A DNA stretch of 64,000 nt from Alteromonadales bacterium alter-6D02 (GTDB taxonomy: Bacteria > Pseudomonadota > Gammaproteobacteria > Enterobacterales > Psychrobiaceae), in assembly GCA_002835545.1 (NCBI GenBank), contig PIZK01000001.1, forward strand, positions 1-64,000. Reading direction: 5' to 3'. Shown piece after piece: positions 8,375 to 16,855 of the stretch. The notes under the pieces were generated by a model. The model did no database searches, was not told the origin of the DNA, and worked only from the letters and a program-made list of their open reading frames with translations. The position numbers and the translations under genes were made by a program. Within the stretch, counting starts at the first letter, position 1. The number at the start of each line of letters is the position of its first letter.

Positions 8375-9580
8375 ATGTCTAAACATCACAATAAACCTCA
8401 ACATTCAGGCTCTGTCCTTGATGTGTTAATCACATTTCTTAAGCTTGGTTTTACTTCATTTGGTGGCCCTGCTGCTCATATCGGTTATTTCAGAAAAGAG
8501 CTCGTAGAACGCCAAGGCTGGGTCAGCGAAGGTCAGTTCGCTCAATTGCTCGCAATTTGTCAATTCTTACCTGGGCCTGCAAGTAGTCAGTTAGGCTTTG
8601 CACTTGGCTTATTTCGGGCTGGCTGGCTCGGGGCATTAACCGCGTTTTTAGCGTTTACTTTACCTTCGGCATTCTTACTCGTCGCGTTTGCTGCATTATT
8701 GCCTTATCTATCAGGAGACGTAGGAGCTGCGTTTATTCATGGCTTAAAATTAGTCGCGTGCGTCGTGGTCGCTGATGCGGTTTGGGGTATGTCTAAAAAT
8801 CTGTGCTCAGATGCCATTAGGCGATGTATTGCGGTGGCCGCAGCAGTAACCATTTTGACTCTAGGCACTACTTGGTCGCAATTGCTAGTCGTCTTTGCTG
8901 GTGCAGTCGCTGGCGTACTGCTATGCCGTACGGCTATCAGTGATAAGCAGCCTCAACTGCAAGTGGCTTATAGTCGTCGCGTTGGCTTAATTTTATTAGC
9001 AAGCTTCTTCGCATTATTACTCTTCTTCGGTATGTCGCAAAGTGAGGCAGGACTATACGGTATCGCACAAGCGTTTTATAGTGCGGGCGCATTGGTTTTT
9101 GGTGGCGGTCATGTTGTGTTACCACTACTGGAAGAATCTGTAGTGAGTTCTGGCTGGGTATCGCAACCAGAGTTCTTAGCGGGTTATGGCGCGTCGCAAG
9201 CGATTCCAGGGCCAATGTTTGCGTTTGCAGCTTACCTTGGAGCGATTATCCCGGGCACTGACAGTGCTTTGCTTGGGGCCATCGTCGCACTACTTTTTAT
9301 GTTTTTACCCGGTTTTTTATTGATCAGTGCTGTGCTGCCGTTATGGCAAGCAATCAGTCAAAATACAACGGCTCTTCGAGCCATTGCGGGCGTTAATGCC
9401 GCAGTGGTAGGCTTGTTAGCCGCGGCTTTATACGATCCTATCATTACATCGGCGATTAACTCTTGGGTAGACGTAGTGACGGCAGTGAGTGGTTTTGTCC
9501 TGTTAACCACTGGGCGTCTTTCTGCTCTTGGCGTGGTTTTATGGTGTGTGATGGCTAGTTTGGCAATCACATTACTCTAA
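8375..9580 (+). CDS. chrA: Chromate transporter, long-chain ChrA type
   Basis: A 401-aa polytopic inner-membrane protein of the CHR family, with two homologous halves as in the long-chain chromate effluxers. The first half carries FTSFGGPAAHIGYF and FLPGPASSQLG; the second carries ALVFGGGHVVLPLL and AIPGPMFAFAAYLG. ChrA exports chromate using membrane potential. Its ATG at 8375 has a GGGA-type site. No chrB regulator is adjacent, so it may be constitutive or have another anion as substrate. Confidence 0.93.
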   Translation: MSKHHNKPQHSGSVLDVLITFLKLGFTSFGGPAAHIGYFRKELVERQGWVSEGQFAQLLAICQFLPGPASSQLGFALGLFRAGWLGALTAFLAFTLPSAFLLVAFAALLPYLSGDVGAAFIHGLKLVACVVVADAVWGMSKNLCSDAIRRCIAVAAAVTILTLGTTWSQLLVVFAGAVAGVLLCRTAISDKQPQLQVAYSRRVGLILLASFFALLLFFGMSQSEAGLYGIAQAFYSAGALVFGGGHVVLPLLEESVVSSGWVSQPEFLAGYGASQAIPGPMFAFAAYLGAIIPGTDSALLGAIVALLFMFLPGFLLISAVLPLWQAISQNTTALRAIAGVNAAVVGLLAAALYDPIITSAINSWVDVVTAVSGFVLLTTGRLSALGVVLWCVMASLAITLL

Positions 9581-9733
9581 TGAAATGGTCGGCCGTTTAA
9601 TTTTGTAACACTTCTCAAGTGATTTTAACGGGTGTTCGCTTGGGTGTTGTGATACTAATACTTTCAAACGCGTTTGTTTCAGTTTGATAATTGTTAAGCT
9701 AGAACGGATGATTGATTCAGCATTGGAGGGGAC

Positions 9734-9934
9734 ATGGATAACGAGCAAGCAACGAATAAAAAGCAGCAATGTGCTAGTAAGCCTAAAAGTAATTCGATGG
9801 GCTTGGCTATCGCTATGGGAGCGGGTATAGGTCTTGTCTTTGGTGAGGCATTGTTCGGTAGCGTGTCTCTGGGGTTAGTTATTGGAGCTGGGACAGGTGT
9901 TGTTTACGGTTCTATGTCTAGGCCGAAAGGGTAA
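9734..9934 (+). CDS. Small glycine-zipper membrane protein
   Basis: A 66-aa protein with a charged N-terminal 20 residues and two Gly-rich hydrophobic stretches (AIAMGAGIGLVFG and LGLVIGAGTGVVYG) in glycine-zipper spacing. TTGGAGGGG precedes ATG 9734, so translation is well supported. It is followed 46 bp later by the GST gene. Function unknown; the pattern suggests membrane insertion or oligomerisation. Confidence 0.7.
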   Translation: MDNEQATNKKQQCASKPKSNSMGLAIAMGAGIGLVFGEALFGSVSLGLVIGAGTGVVYGSMSRPKG

Positions 9935-9980
9935 CGAATACGTATTATTGGGCAGAAACGGGCCCTATAAGGGAGTCATG

Positions 9981-10595
9981 ATGGAAATTATTGTTGGGAC
10001 AGATTCAACATGGTCACTTCGTGTGTGGATGTGTCTTGAGTTAGCTAAGCTTGAGGTCTCAGAGACGGTTGTTGATTTAGGCGCTGCCGATTATAAAGTT
10101 AAGCTATTAGCGTTATCGCCAACGGGATTAGTACCTGCGCTAGTGGATGGTGCACTCACAGTGCATGATTCATTAGCCATAACCGAATATATTAATGAGC
10201 GCGCTGATGGTGTGTTGTACCCAGAACAAAGTACAGAACGCGCCATTGCTCGTAGTCTTTGCGCAGAGATGCATGCTGGTTTTATAGCGGTGCGTGGGCG
10301 TTGTCCTTTTACCTTATCAACGGTGGCGACCATTGATGTTACTGAGCTCACTGCCGCACCTCTTAGCAACGAATTAGTCCGTATTGAAGCGATCTTTGCT
10401 AATGCTAAACTACCTTTTATGTTTGAGTCTGCTAGTGCTGTTGATGCGTTTTATGCCATTTTGGCGTTTCGTCTTAATCATTACGGCATTCAATTTGATG
10501 GCAAAGCCGGTGCCTATCAATCCAGCTTGCTTGAGTGGGATTTATTACAACGGGCGATAGCTCAGGCGAAACAATGGCAGGAAGCAGACGCATAG
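9981..10595 (+). CDS. Glutathione S-transferase family protein
   Basis: A 204-aa two-domain GST. The N-terminal thioredoxin-like domain has the STWSLR active-site region (residues 9-14) and SPTGLVPALVDG with the cis-Pro loop, then VHDSLAITEYI for gamma-glutamyl binding. The C-terminal helical domain follows. I start it at ATG 9981, five bases after GGGAG; the reading frame stays open to ATG 9882, but that would add 33 non-homologous residues overlapping the upstream gene. Likely cytoplasmic. Confidence 0.87.
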   Translation: MEIIVGTDSTWSLRVWMCLELAKLEVSETVVDLGAADYKVKLLALSPTGLVPALVDGALTVHDSLAITEYINERADGVLYPEQSTERAIARSLCAEMHAGFIAVRGRCPFTLSTVATIDVTELTAAPLSNELVRIEAIFANAKLPFMFESASAVDAFYAILAFRLNHYGIQFDGKAGAYQSSLLEWDLLQRAIAQAKQWQEADA

Positions 10596-10637
10596 CCCCG
10601 CTCCTCCTACACTGATTCCAAAATCCCTTCTCATTTA

Positions 10638-10661
10638 AACTGTCTCACTATTGCAACAGCT
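10638..10661. promoter_or_regulatory. Upstream activator site 1 (AACTGT-N12-ACAGCT)
   Basis: A 24-bp dyad, AACTGT at 10638-10643 and ACAGCT at 10656-10661 (5 of 6 bases symmetric). It shares its half-site and spacing with the perfect dyad at 10671-10694, centre-to-centre 33 bp (about three helical turns). Position and geometry fit an enhancer for the NtrC-type regulator encoded at 15470-16855. Confidence 0.6.
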
Positions 10662-10670
10662 GAATAAATT

Positions 10671-10694
10671 AACTGTGTCGATAATGAGACAGTT
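10671..10694. promoter_or_regulatory. Upstream activator site 2 (AACTGT-N12-ACAGTT)
   Basis: Perfect 6+6 dyad AACTGT/ACAGTT with a 12-nt spacer in which GTC..GAG extends the symmetry. It lies about 80 bp upstream of the sigma-54 -12/-24 element. AACTGTCTCA of site 1 and TGAGACAGTT of this site also form a 10-bp perfect inverted repeat with each other. Confidence 0.65.
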
Positions 10695-10762
10695 GCAATC
10701 GCTTTTATCAGCTTGTTAACTTTAAACTCTTTAAAATCAACGGTATAATGTGTTTCTTGTAT

Positions 10763-10778
10763 TGGCACAGTCCTTGTA
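10763..10778 (+). promoter_or_regulatory. Sigma-54 (-24/-12) promoter of the efflux operon
   Basis: TGGCACAGTCCTTGTA matches the sigma-54 consensus TGGCAC-N5-TTGCW at all but one base (GT instead of GC at -12). The GG-N10-GT spacing is correct. It lies 39 bp before the adaptor gene, and the operon is followed by a sigma-54 activator gene, so this is the probable regulated promoter. Confidence 0.75.
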
Positions 10779-10816
10779 TTTATTGGTTTATCAATAATTG
10801 TAAGTGATAGCGCATA

Positions 10817-12073
10817 ATGGACATACAACGTAAGGTAACGCCGAAAAAACCGTGGCAGAAATATTGGTATATTTTGCCGCTTTCTTTGTTAATCGCCGCG
10901 GGCTGGTTTTTTAAATCGATGGTTGGTGATGCTTCGTATCTTGCCGATAAACATAAACTGGTGACTGCTACTGTTGAGCGAGGTAGTTTTAAGGTCAATG
11001 TGCGTGGGACCGGCGTATTAAAGCCATTACATATTCGGTGGGAAGCGGCACAAGTGTCTGGTCGCGTTGAGCAGGTATTGATTAAACCAGGCAGTGTGGT
11101 TAAGGAGGGTGATGTATTAGTAACGCTTTCAAATCCACAGCTCCACCGTGAGTTAACCACCGCAAAATGGGAGCTTGCAGCGAATAAAGCGGAAAGCCAC
11201 GCCGCTTATGTGTTATTAGAGTCACAGCTCGTTGATTTAGACAATTTAGTGCTTGGGGCTAAATTTAGCTATGACTCGGCCAAATTAAAATTAGACGCAG
11301 AAACCCGCTTGATGAAACAAGGTAATGCCACAGTGTCTGCCTTGGACTATCAAAAAAGCCAATTAGCGGTAAAACAACAACAACAGTTTTGGCAGGCCCA
11401 ACAACAAAAAGCGCAAAAAATGCGTGAAAATTTGGTCGCAACAAAAGCGGCGCAGCAGGCACGAACGGGGCTTGTCGACAATAACTATCAGCGAATGAAA
11501 GACCAAGTTGCCGCTTTACAAGTACGTGCGTTGACCGCCGGAGTGGTGCAACAAGTGTCAGTAACATCAGGAGAGCAAGCTCAGATTGGCCAGAGTGTAG
11601 CGCTAATTGCGAATCAGCAGCAACTGTTTGCTGAATTGCAAGTGCAGGCTGTACGTGCCCGCGATATTCAAATTGGTCAGCATGTAGCAATTGATACGCG
11701 CAATAGCGTAATGAGTGGTCGAGTGAGCCGTATTGACCCGGCGGTTAATGCTGACATGGTGATGGTTGATGTTGAACTAACCAGTGAGCTCGCGAATGAA
11801 GCTAGGCCTGAATTGACTGTCGATGGCTTGATCACCATTAATCATATTGAAGATACGCTATATGTTAAACGTCCGGTTTTTGCACCGAAAAACAGTCAAG
11901 TATCGCTATACAAGTTGAGCAAAGACCGAGGATTTGCAGATAAGTCCGCGGTGACCTTAGGCATTAGTTCTGTTAATAAAATTCAAGTCGTGTCCGGTTT
12001 GTTTGTCGGTGATGAAATTATCATTTCTGACACCAGCGATTGGCAGCAACATCAGCAAATTATGATCAATTAA
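10817..12073 (+). CDS. Efflux transporter periplasmic adaptor (HlyD/MacA-like)
   Basis: A 418-aa membrane-fusion protein: an N-terminal transmembrane anchor (about residues 15-32), a lipoyl/barrel half around 50-95 (ending SGRVEQVLIKPGSVVKEGDVLVTL), a long alpha-hairpin about 100-235 rich in Gln/Ala, and the second lipoyl half with ALTAGVVQQVSVTSGEQAQIG. It links an inner-membrane ABC transporter to an outer-membrane channel. It is the first gene of the adaptor-ATPase-permease set behind the sigma-54 promoter. The ribosome-binding site is weak. The outer-membrane partner is not encoded here. Confidence 0.88.
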   Translation: MDIQRKVTPKKPWQKYWYILPLSLLIAAGWFFKSMVGDASYLADKHKLVTATVERGSFKVNVRGTGVLKPLHIRWEAAQVSGRVEQVLIKPGSVVKEGDVLVTLSNPQLHRELTTAKWELAANKAESHAAYVLLESQLVDLDNLVLGAKFSYDSAKLKLDAETRLMKQGNATVSALDYQKSQLAVKQQQQFWQAQQQKAQKMRENLVATKAAQQARTGLVDNNYQRMKDQVAALQVRALTAGVVQQVSVTSGEQAQIGQSVALIANQQQLFAELQVQAVRARDIQIGQHVAIDTRNSVMSGRVSRIDPAVNADMVMVDVELTSELANEARPELTVDGLITINHIEDTLYVKRPVFAPKNSQVSLYKLSKDRGFADKSAVTLGISSVNKIQVVSGLFVGDEIIISDTSDWQQHQQIMIN

Positions 12074-12163
12074 TCTAATCAATGTAATGACCTCGCCGTC
12101 TAATGCCTCTGTGTGTGATGATGCCACTTGAGCGTGTTCGGCGACAATAAAAATGGAAGAACA

Positions 12164-12895
12164 ATGAGCGCATTAATCAATTTAACCAATATTAGTAAAG
12201 CTTTTCTAACCGAAGAAATTGAAACCAGAGCCTTAAACGGCATTAATTTAACCATCGAGCAAGGTGAATATGTCTCTCTAAGTGGGCAGTCTGGTTGTGG
12301 TAAATCAACCTTGTTATCACTATTAGGCTTATTAGATGCTCCCACTCAAGGGCAATATATGCTGGCAGGAAGTGATGTATCGCAGCTGAGTCGTGATCAA
12401 CGAGCGACTATTCGTAGTGAGAAGATTGGTTTTGTATTTCAGTCGTTTAATTTAATTTCTGACTTATCGGTTTTTGAAAACGTGATGCTACCATTAACGT
12501 ATCAATCAGGCTTAAACAAAGCCGAGATTACTAAGCGGGTTGACGTGGTATTAGAAAAAGTCGAGATGAGCCACCGTAAAAACCACTTCCCGTCACAGCT
12601 GTCAGGCGGACAGCAACAGCGTGTTGCTGTGGCTCGTGCATTGGTTAATGACCCAGCGATTATTCTTGCCGATGAACCTACGGGTAATTTGGACTCAAAA
12701 AATGCTCAAGCGGTGTTAGCCCTATTTGATAAATTGCATCAAGAAGGCGCAACTATTTGTATGGTGACCCATGATCCTGCCTCAGCAAAACGAGCGAGTC
12801 GCTGCCTGGAAATGTTTGATGGCTGTTTAATTAAAGATCAACGAAACGTCAATAATACTGCTCCTAGCCATAAAGCAGAGTTAGCCGCTAGTTAA
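12164..12895 (+). CDS. ABC transporter ATP-binding protein (MacB/LolD type)
   Basis: A 243-aa ATPase. Walker A is [10 protein letters not shown], the signature is LSGGQQQR, and Walker B is [13 protein letters not shown], with the following H-loop in VTHD. It powers the FtsX-type permease encoded next. I start at ATG 12164 ([19 protein letters not shown] upstream); the frame extends to 12128 but the extra residues are not homologous. In this family ATP hydrolysis drives mechanotransmission rather than transport through the permease itself. Confidence 0.92.
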   Translation: MSALINLTNISKAFLTEEIETRALNGINLTIEQGEYVSLSGQSGCGKSTLLSLLGLLDAPTQGQYMLAGSDVSQLSRDQRATIRSEKIGFVFQSFNLISDLSVFENVMLPLTYQSGLNKAEITKRVDVVLEKVEMSHRKNHFPSQLSGGQQQRVAVARALVNDPAIILADEPTGNLDSKNAQAVLALFDKLHQEGATICMVTHDPASAKRASRCLEMFDGCLIKDQRNVNNTAPSHKAELAAS

Positions 12896-12910
12896 TACAA
12901 GGGAACACCG

Positions 12911-15334
12911 ATGTCGATTTTGATAGATATACAGTACGCGCTACGTTTATTGTTTAAAGCGCCTAAATTTACCCTGCTGACTTTAGGGGTGCTCGTGGGC
13001 GGACTGTCGATCAGTTTGTTTACTTTTTCGTTTTTATATTCATCCATTTATAAAGACTTGCCACTCCCTGAGGGGGAAAGTGTGTTAGCGGTGACCGTAT
13101 TTAACAATGGTGATCAGCGGCCACTAATGTCTAATGAGTATTTAGCGATACAGTCAGAGTTGTCCGATTTTTCAGAGTTTGGTGTTTATGATGACACTGA
13201 CTTTCGCTATTCCATAGAACAATCGGGTAAGAATATTGAAGGGAGTTATGTACGCGCGGGATTTTTTGAATTTAGTCGTACCCAGCCCATTATGGGACGC
13301 GTGGTACAAGCTTCAGATACCGAAACCGGGGCAAGTGCTGTTGCAGTTATTAGCTATCAGATGTGGCAAAATGAATTGGCGGCAGATCCTGAGGTTGTTG
13401 GTCGTCAAATTATTATTAATAATCAGGCAACCACTGTGATTGGTGTGATGCCTGAGGCTTATTACTTTCCGAACTTCTCTAAAATTTGGTTACCGTTACT
13501 AGATGACAAACTCATTGATAACGTTAAGTTTGCCATGAGTTTAAAAGCGTATGCGCGCTTGAAGGAAGGAGTGAGCATTGAACAAGCACAAGCGGCATTG
13601 GGTAATCGACTTAACCAGATTTACCAGCACACTATTAAAGCGAGCTCTCGTGATGATGTGACCGTGACATCTAAGCTCTTAACCTTCCAAATGGCGCAAA
13701 CCGGCGGGGAAGGAACCATGGCTTTTATATTCCTCAATACGGTTGTCTGGCTCATTTTATTGCTGGCATGTATTAACGTTGGTAATTTATTACTGGCCCG
13801 TGCCATCGAGCGTCAGAAAGAGACCGCGATTCGCGCAGCGTTAGGTGCAAAGACGTCGCGATTAGTTAGCCAATTAATGTGGGAAGGGGTAATCATTTCA
13901 ACACTGGGTGGCCTGTTATCAGTATTATTGGTTGGCGCTGCACTTGATTACACCGAATTAGTTTTACAGGGCTGGATCCCAAGCGGAGGTTCATTTTGGT
14001 GGCACTATGGCATGGACACTGAGACCTTATTGATGGCGGTTGTTTTCACTGTAATGACTATTTTCTTGTCATCATTCTTGCCTGCATGGCGAAGTGCAAA
14101 GCAAGATATCAATATGACTTTACGTGACGGTACGCGCGGCGCTCAAAGTAAACAGGCGGGGAAACTATCTCGTATCTTAGTAACGACTCAGGTCTTCTTA
14201 GTCGCATTATTAATGCTGATAGGCTCAATTTCAGGCTTTATTGCTCATAAGTTCATTAATATCGATATGGGTGATGACTTTACCGATGTCATGGTCGCCC
14301 GTTGGCAGATCCCTGAACATAAGTATGAGCAATCGCAACAACAAGTTGCGCTAATGCAATCGTTGAGCGATCGGATTAGTCAACACTCGCAGGTGGCTGA
14401 TGTGATGAGCAATAACTGGCTGAGCACCGAAAAGGTGGCCATTGAGGGGGTTGAGTATGAAACTGGGACAGATTTACCAAGTGTTGATGTCCTCAGTTTG
14501 GTCGGTAACCCTGAAACAATCGGCGTAAAGTTGGTAGCGGGGCGTGTATTTTCTAATGTAGATAGCGAAGGTAACCAGCATACAGCTATTATTAGTCAGT
14601 CAATGGCCAAGCGGTTTTGGCCTGCCCAGTCACCGCTAGATAAGTTTATTAAGCTGACCGTCAATGAGCAAGAACAACGACTGCGTATTGTCGGGGTTGT
14701 TAGCAACAGAATGAACCCAAGTACATTGTTTGGCCGTTTAGATAGTGGCGATGAAGTGTATGTTTCAGGCTATCAATTTCCTACTATTTATCAAACGTTA
14801 CATTATCGTTTAGCATCGAATACCGCCCATGGTGAAGAAATTTTTTATCAGGCGATGTTTAAAACTGATCAGAATATTAAACTCACCTATTCTGTAGCAC
14901 CTGCGAAGTACAACCGCAACAAAATGCGGGAATCAATGCAACTGATGTCAAATATTACTTTTGGCACCGGATTCTTTGCATTAATGTTAGCGCTTGTCGG
15001 GATCTATGGTTTAACGGCCAATACGGTGGCGCAGCGCACACACGAAGTGGGCATTAGGCGAGCTGTGGGAGCAACCGATCGACAAATTATCGAGATGTTT
15101 TTACGCCAAGGGGCCAAACAACTTATCATCGGTATTGGCTCGGCATTAGCGGTGTTTGTTATGTTAGCTTACGGTTTTCATAGCCTGACTGAAGGGTTGT
15201 TCCCAATGACATTTTACTTTGTATTAGCGGGTGGCGTAACTTTGGGTCTAGCGTTTGTAGTGATGATTGCCATTTTAATTCCAACCAAACGTGCTGTGAT
15301 TATGGAACCGAGCATTGCACTCCGTTATGAATAA
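12911..15334 (+). CDS. FtsX-family ABC transporter permease (MacB-like)
   Basis: An 807-aa permease with two tandem MacB-periplasmic-core/FtsX units. There is an N-terminal membrane helix (about 20-43), a periplasmic core, three helices around 275-390 (including LLLACINVGNLLLARAIERQKETAIRAALGA), a second helix near 425, another periplasmic domain, and a C-terminal FtsX bundle with THEVGIRRAVGAT. It starts 15 bp after the ATPase gene. With the upstream adaptor it forms a MacAB-like pump or a peptide/antibiotic-resistance exporter; the substrate is unknown. Confidence 0.9.
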   Translation: MSILIDIQYALRLLFKAPKFTLLTLGVLVGGLSISLFTFSFLYSSIYKDLPLPEGESVLAVTVFNNGDQRPLMSNEYLAIQSELSDFSEFGVYDDTDFRYSIEQSGKNIEGSYVRAGFFEFSRTQPIMGRVVQASDTETGASAVAVISYQMWQNELAADPEVVGRQIIINNQATTVIGVMPEAYYFPNFSKIWLPLLDDKLIDNVKFAMSLKAYARLKEGVSIEQAQAALGNRLNQIYQHTIKASSRDDVTVTSKLLTFQMAQTGGEGTMAFIFLNTVVWLILLLACINVGNLLLARAIERQKETAIRAALGAKTSRLVSQLMWEGVIISTLGGLLSVLLVGAALDYTELVLQGWIPSGGSFWWHYGMDTETLLMAVVFTVMTIFLSSFLPAWRSAKQDINMTLRDGTRGAQSKQAGKLSRILVTTQVFLVALLMLIGSISGFIAHKFINIDMGDDFTDVMVARWQIPEHKYEQSQQQVALMQSLSDRISQHSQVADVMSNNWLSTEKVAIEGVEYETGTDLPSVDVLSLVGNPETIGVKLVAGRVFSNVDSEGNQHTAIISQSMAKRFWPAQSPLDKFIKLTVNEQEQRLRIVGVVSNRMNPSTLFGRLDSGDEVYVSGYQFPTIYQTLHYRLASNTAHGEEIFYQAMFKTDQNIKLTYSVAPAKYNRNKMRESMQLMSNITFGTGFFALMLALVGIYGLTANTVAQRTHEVGIRRAVGATDRQIIEMFLRQGAKQLIIGIGSALAVFVMLAYGFHSLTEGLFPMTFYFVLAGGVTLGLAFVVMIAILIPTKRAVIMEPSIALRYE

Positions 15335-15371
15335 TAAGGTGTGATTGTAATTAGTTTAAACAAAGTAACAA

Positions 15372-15412
15372 AATAGCGCATAAAATGAATCGCTTATGCG
15401 CTATTATTGTTT
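15372..15412 (+). terminator. Rho-independent terminator after the efflux genes
   Basis: AATAGCGCATAA (15372-15383) pairs perfectly with TTATGCGCTATT (15394-15405) over a 10-nt loop, followed by ATTGTTTTCT. It separates the transporter genes from the regulator pair, so the latter may have its own promoter or depend on read-through. Confidence 0.7.
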
Positions 15413-15469
15413 TCTAATTGAAGGTGTTTAGTGTTTATTAGGTATAGTGAAAGATCACAGAGGGAGTAA

Positions 15470-16855
15470 GTGTTTTTGCAGCAGAAAAAAATTTTAGTCG
15501 CGGATGATGATATTAATATCCTTGCAAGCTTACAGTATGTATTAAGCGAAGAAGGTTTTGATATTACGGCTGTTACCACACCTGAAGCCGCTATTGATAA
15601 TGTGAAGCAACAAAACTTTGACTTAGTATTACTTGATATGAATTTCGTCCAAGACACAACGTCTGGGCGGGAAGGGTTAGCACTCGTTAAAGATATCACG
15701 GCACTGGAGTTGTCTTTGCCTATCATCGTCATGACCGGCTGGGCAACCGTCGATATTGCCGTTGAAGCAATGCAAGCTGGGGCAAGAGATTTTATCCAAA
15801 AGCCTTGGCATAACGAACGTTTGATTAGTGCTATTGCTTTACAAATCGATTTAGCGACGTCAGCGAAGAAAAACCAGCGTTTAGTACAGCAAAATAAATT
15901 ATTAACATCACAAGTGTTACCGTCAAAGCGGGATGGAGTTATTGCCAACTCCCCCGTCATGCAACAACTGTTAGCCTCCCTTGATGAGTTAGCGCAAAGT
16001 GATATGAGCATTTTACTCACCGGTGATAATGGCACAGGAAAGAGCATGCTCGCTGCTTATGTTCATAGTGTCTCAAAGCGAGCCGATAATGCGTTTGTAG
16101 CGGTGAATATGGGAGCTATACCTGAGTCTTTATTTGAAAGTGAAATGTTTGGTCATCGCAAAGGGGCGTTTACTGACGCTAAAGAAAATCGCATTGGCCG
16201 ATTTGAAATGGCAGAACAAGGGACTCTGTTTTTAGATGAACTAGCCAATATTCCACTAGCTCAGCAGGCGAAGTTACTTAGAGTGCTGGAAGAGAAACAA
16301 TTTGAAGTGGTGGGGGCTAGTAAGTCTATTGATGCTGACGTTCGGGTTATTTCTGCTACAAATTGTGACTTATTGACGGCGATAGCGGACAAAGAGTTTA
16401 GACAAGACCTATATTATCGCTTAAATACGATTGAGTTAAGAGTACCTTCACTCAATGAGCGTAAGGAGGACATCGTGCCATTAGCACAATATTTCTTACA
16501 GAGCTTTAGTAATAAATATCACCGTACCTGTCCCGCACTGTCACGTTCAGCTGCTCAGAGTTTGGAGCAACACTCATGGCCGGGTAATATTCGTGAACTC
16601 AGCCATTTAATGGAGCGCGTGCTTTTTACCTGTAAAAGCGGTGTTATTGAATCATCTGATTTGATGTTGGCCCCCGTCGTTGAGCTTCATAGAGATTCGT
16701 TAGACTCTCCAGAGTTGACACTGGATGAAATTGAAAAGCAGGCTTTAATTAATCGCCTTAAACAATGCCAAGGTAATGCGACAGAAACCGCTAAATCTCT
16801 GGGGCTTAGCCGTAGTGGTTATTATCGCCGATTAAGTAAATATGGTTTGGATTAA
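15470..16855 (+). CDS. Sigma-54-dependent response regulator (NtrC family)
   Basis: A 461-aa transcription activator with three domains. A receiver domain (1-120) has phospho-acceptor D56 in VLLDMNF. An AAA+ domain (about 145-380) has Walker A GDNGTGKS and Walker B TLFLDELAN; the sigma-54 contact loop is GAFTDA (232-237) instead of the usual GAFTGA. A C-terminal Fis-type helix-turn-helix (about 418-461) ends it. The start is GTG 15470 just after GGGAG; TTG 15476 has better spacing and is a close alternative. Its overlap with the kinase gene and the sigma-54 promoter upstream of the exporter suggest that it controls the exporter. Confidence 0.92.
   Translation: MFLQQKKILVADDDINILASLQYVLSEEGFDITAVTTPEAAIDNVKQQNFDLVLLDMNFVQDTTSGREGLALVKDITALELSLPIIVMTGWATVDIAVEAMQAGARDFIQKPWHNERLISAIALQIDLATSAKKNQRLVQQNKLLTSQVLPSKRDGVIANSPVMQQLLASLDELAQSDMSILLTGDNGTGKSMLAAYVHSVSKRADNAFVAVNMGAIPESLFESEMFGHRKGAFTDAKENRIGRFEMAEQGTLFLDELANIPLAQQAKLLRVLEEKQFEVVGASKSIDADVRVISATNCDLLTAIADKEFRQDLYYRLNTIELRVPSLNERKEDIVPLAQYFLQSFSNKYHRTCPALSRSAAQSLEQHSWPGNIRELSHLMERVLFTCKSGVIESSDLMLAPVVELHRDSLDSPELTLDEIEKQALINRLKQCQGNATETAKSLGLSRSGYYRRLSKYGLD

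Noticed and set aside
15394-16047. Minus-strand open frame opposite the sigma-54 activator
   Set aside because: It overlaps conserved receiver and AAA+ codons and a terminator hairpin; no start signal.
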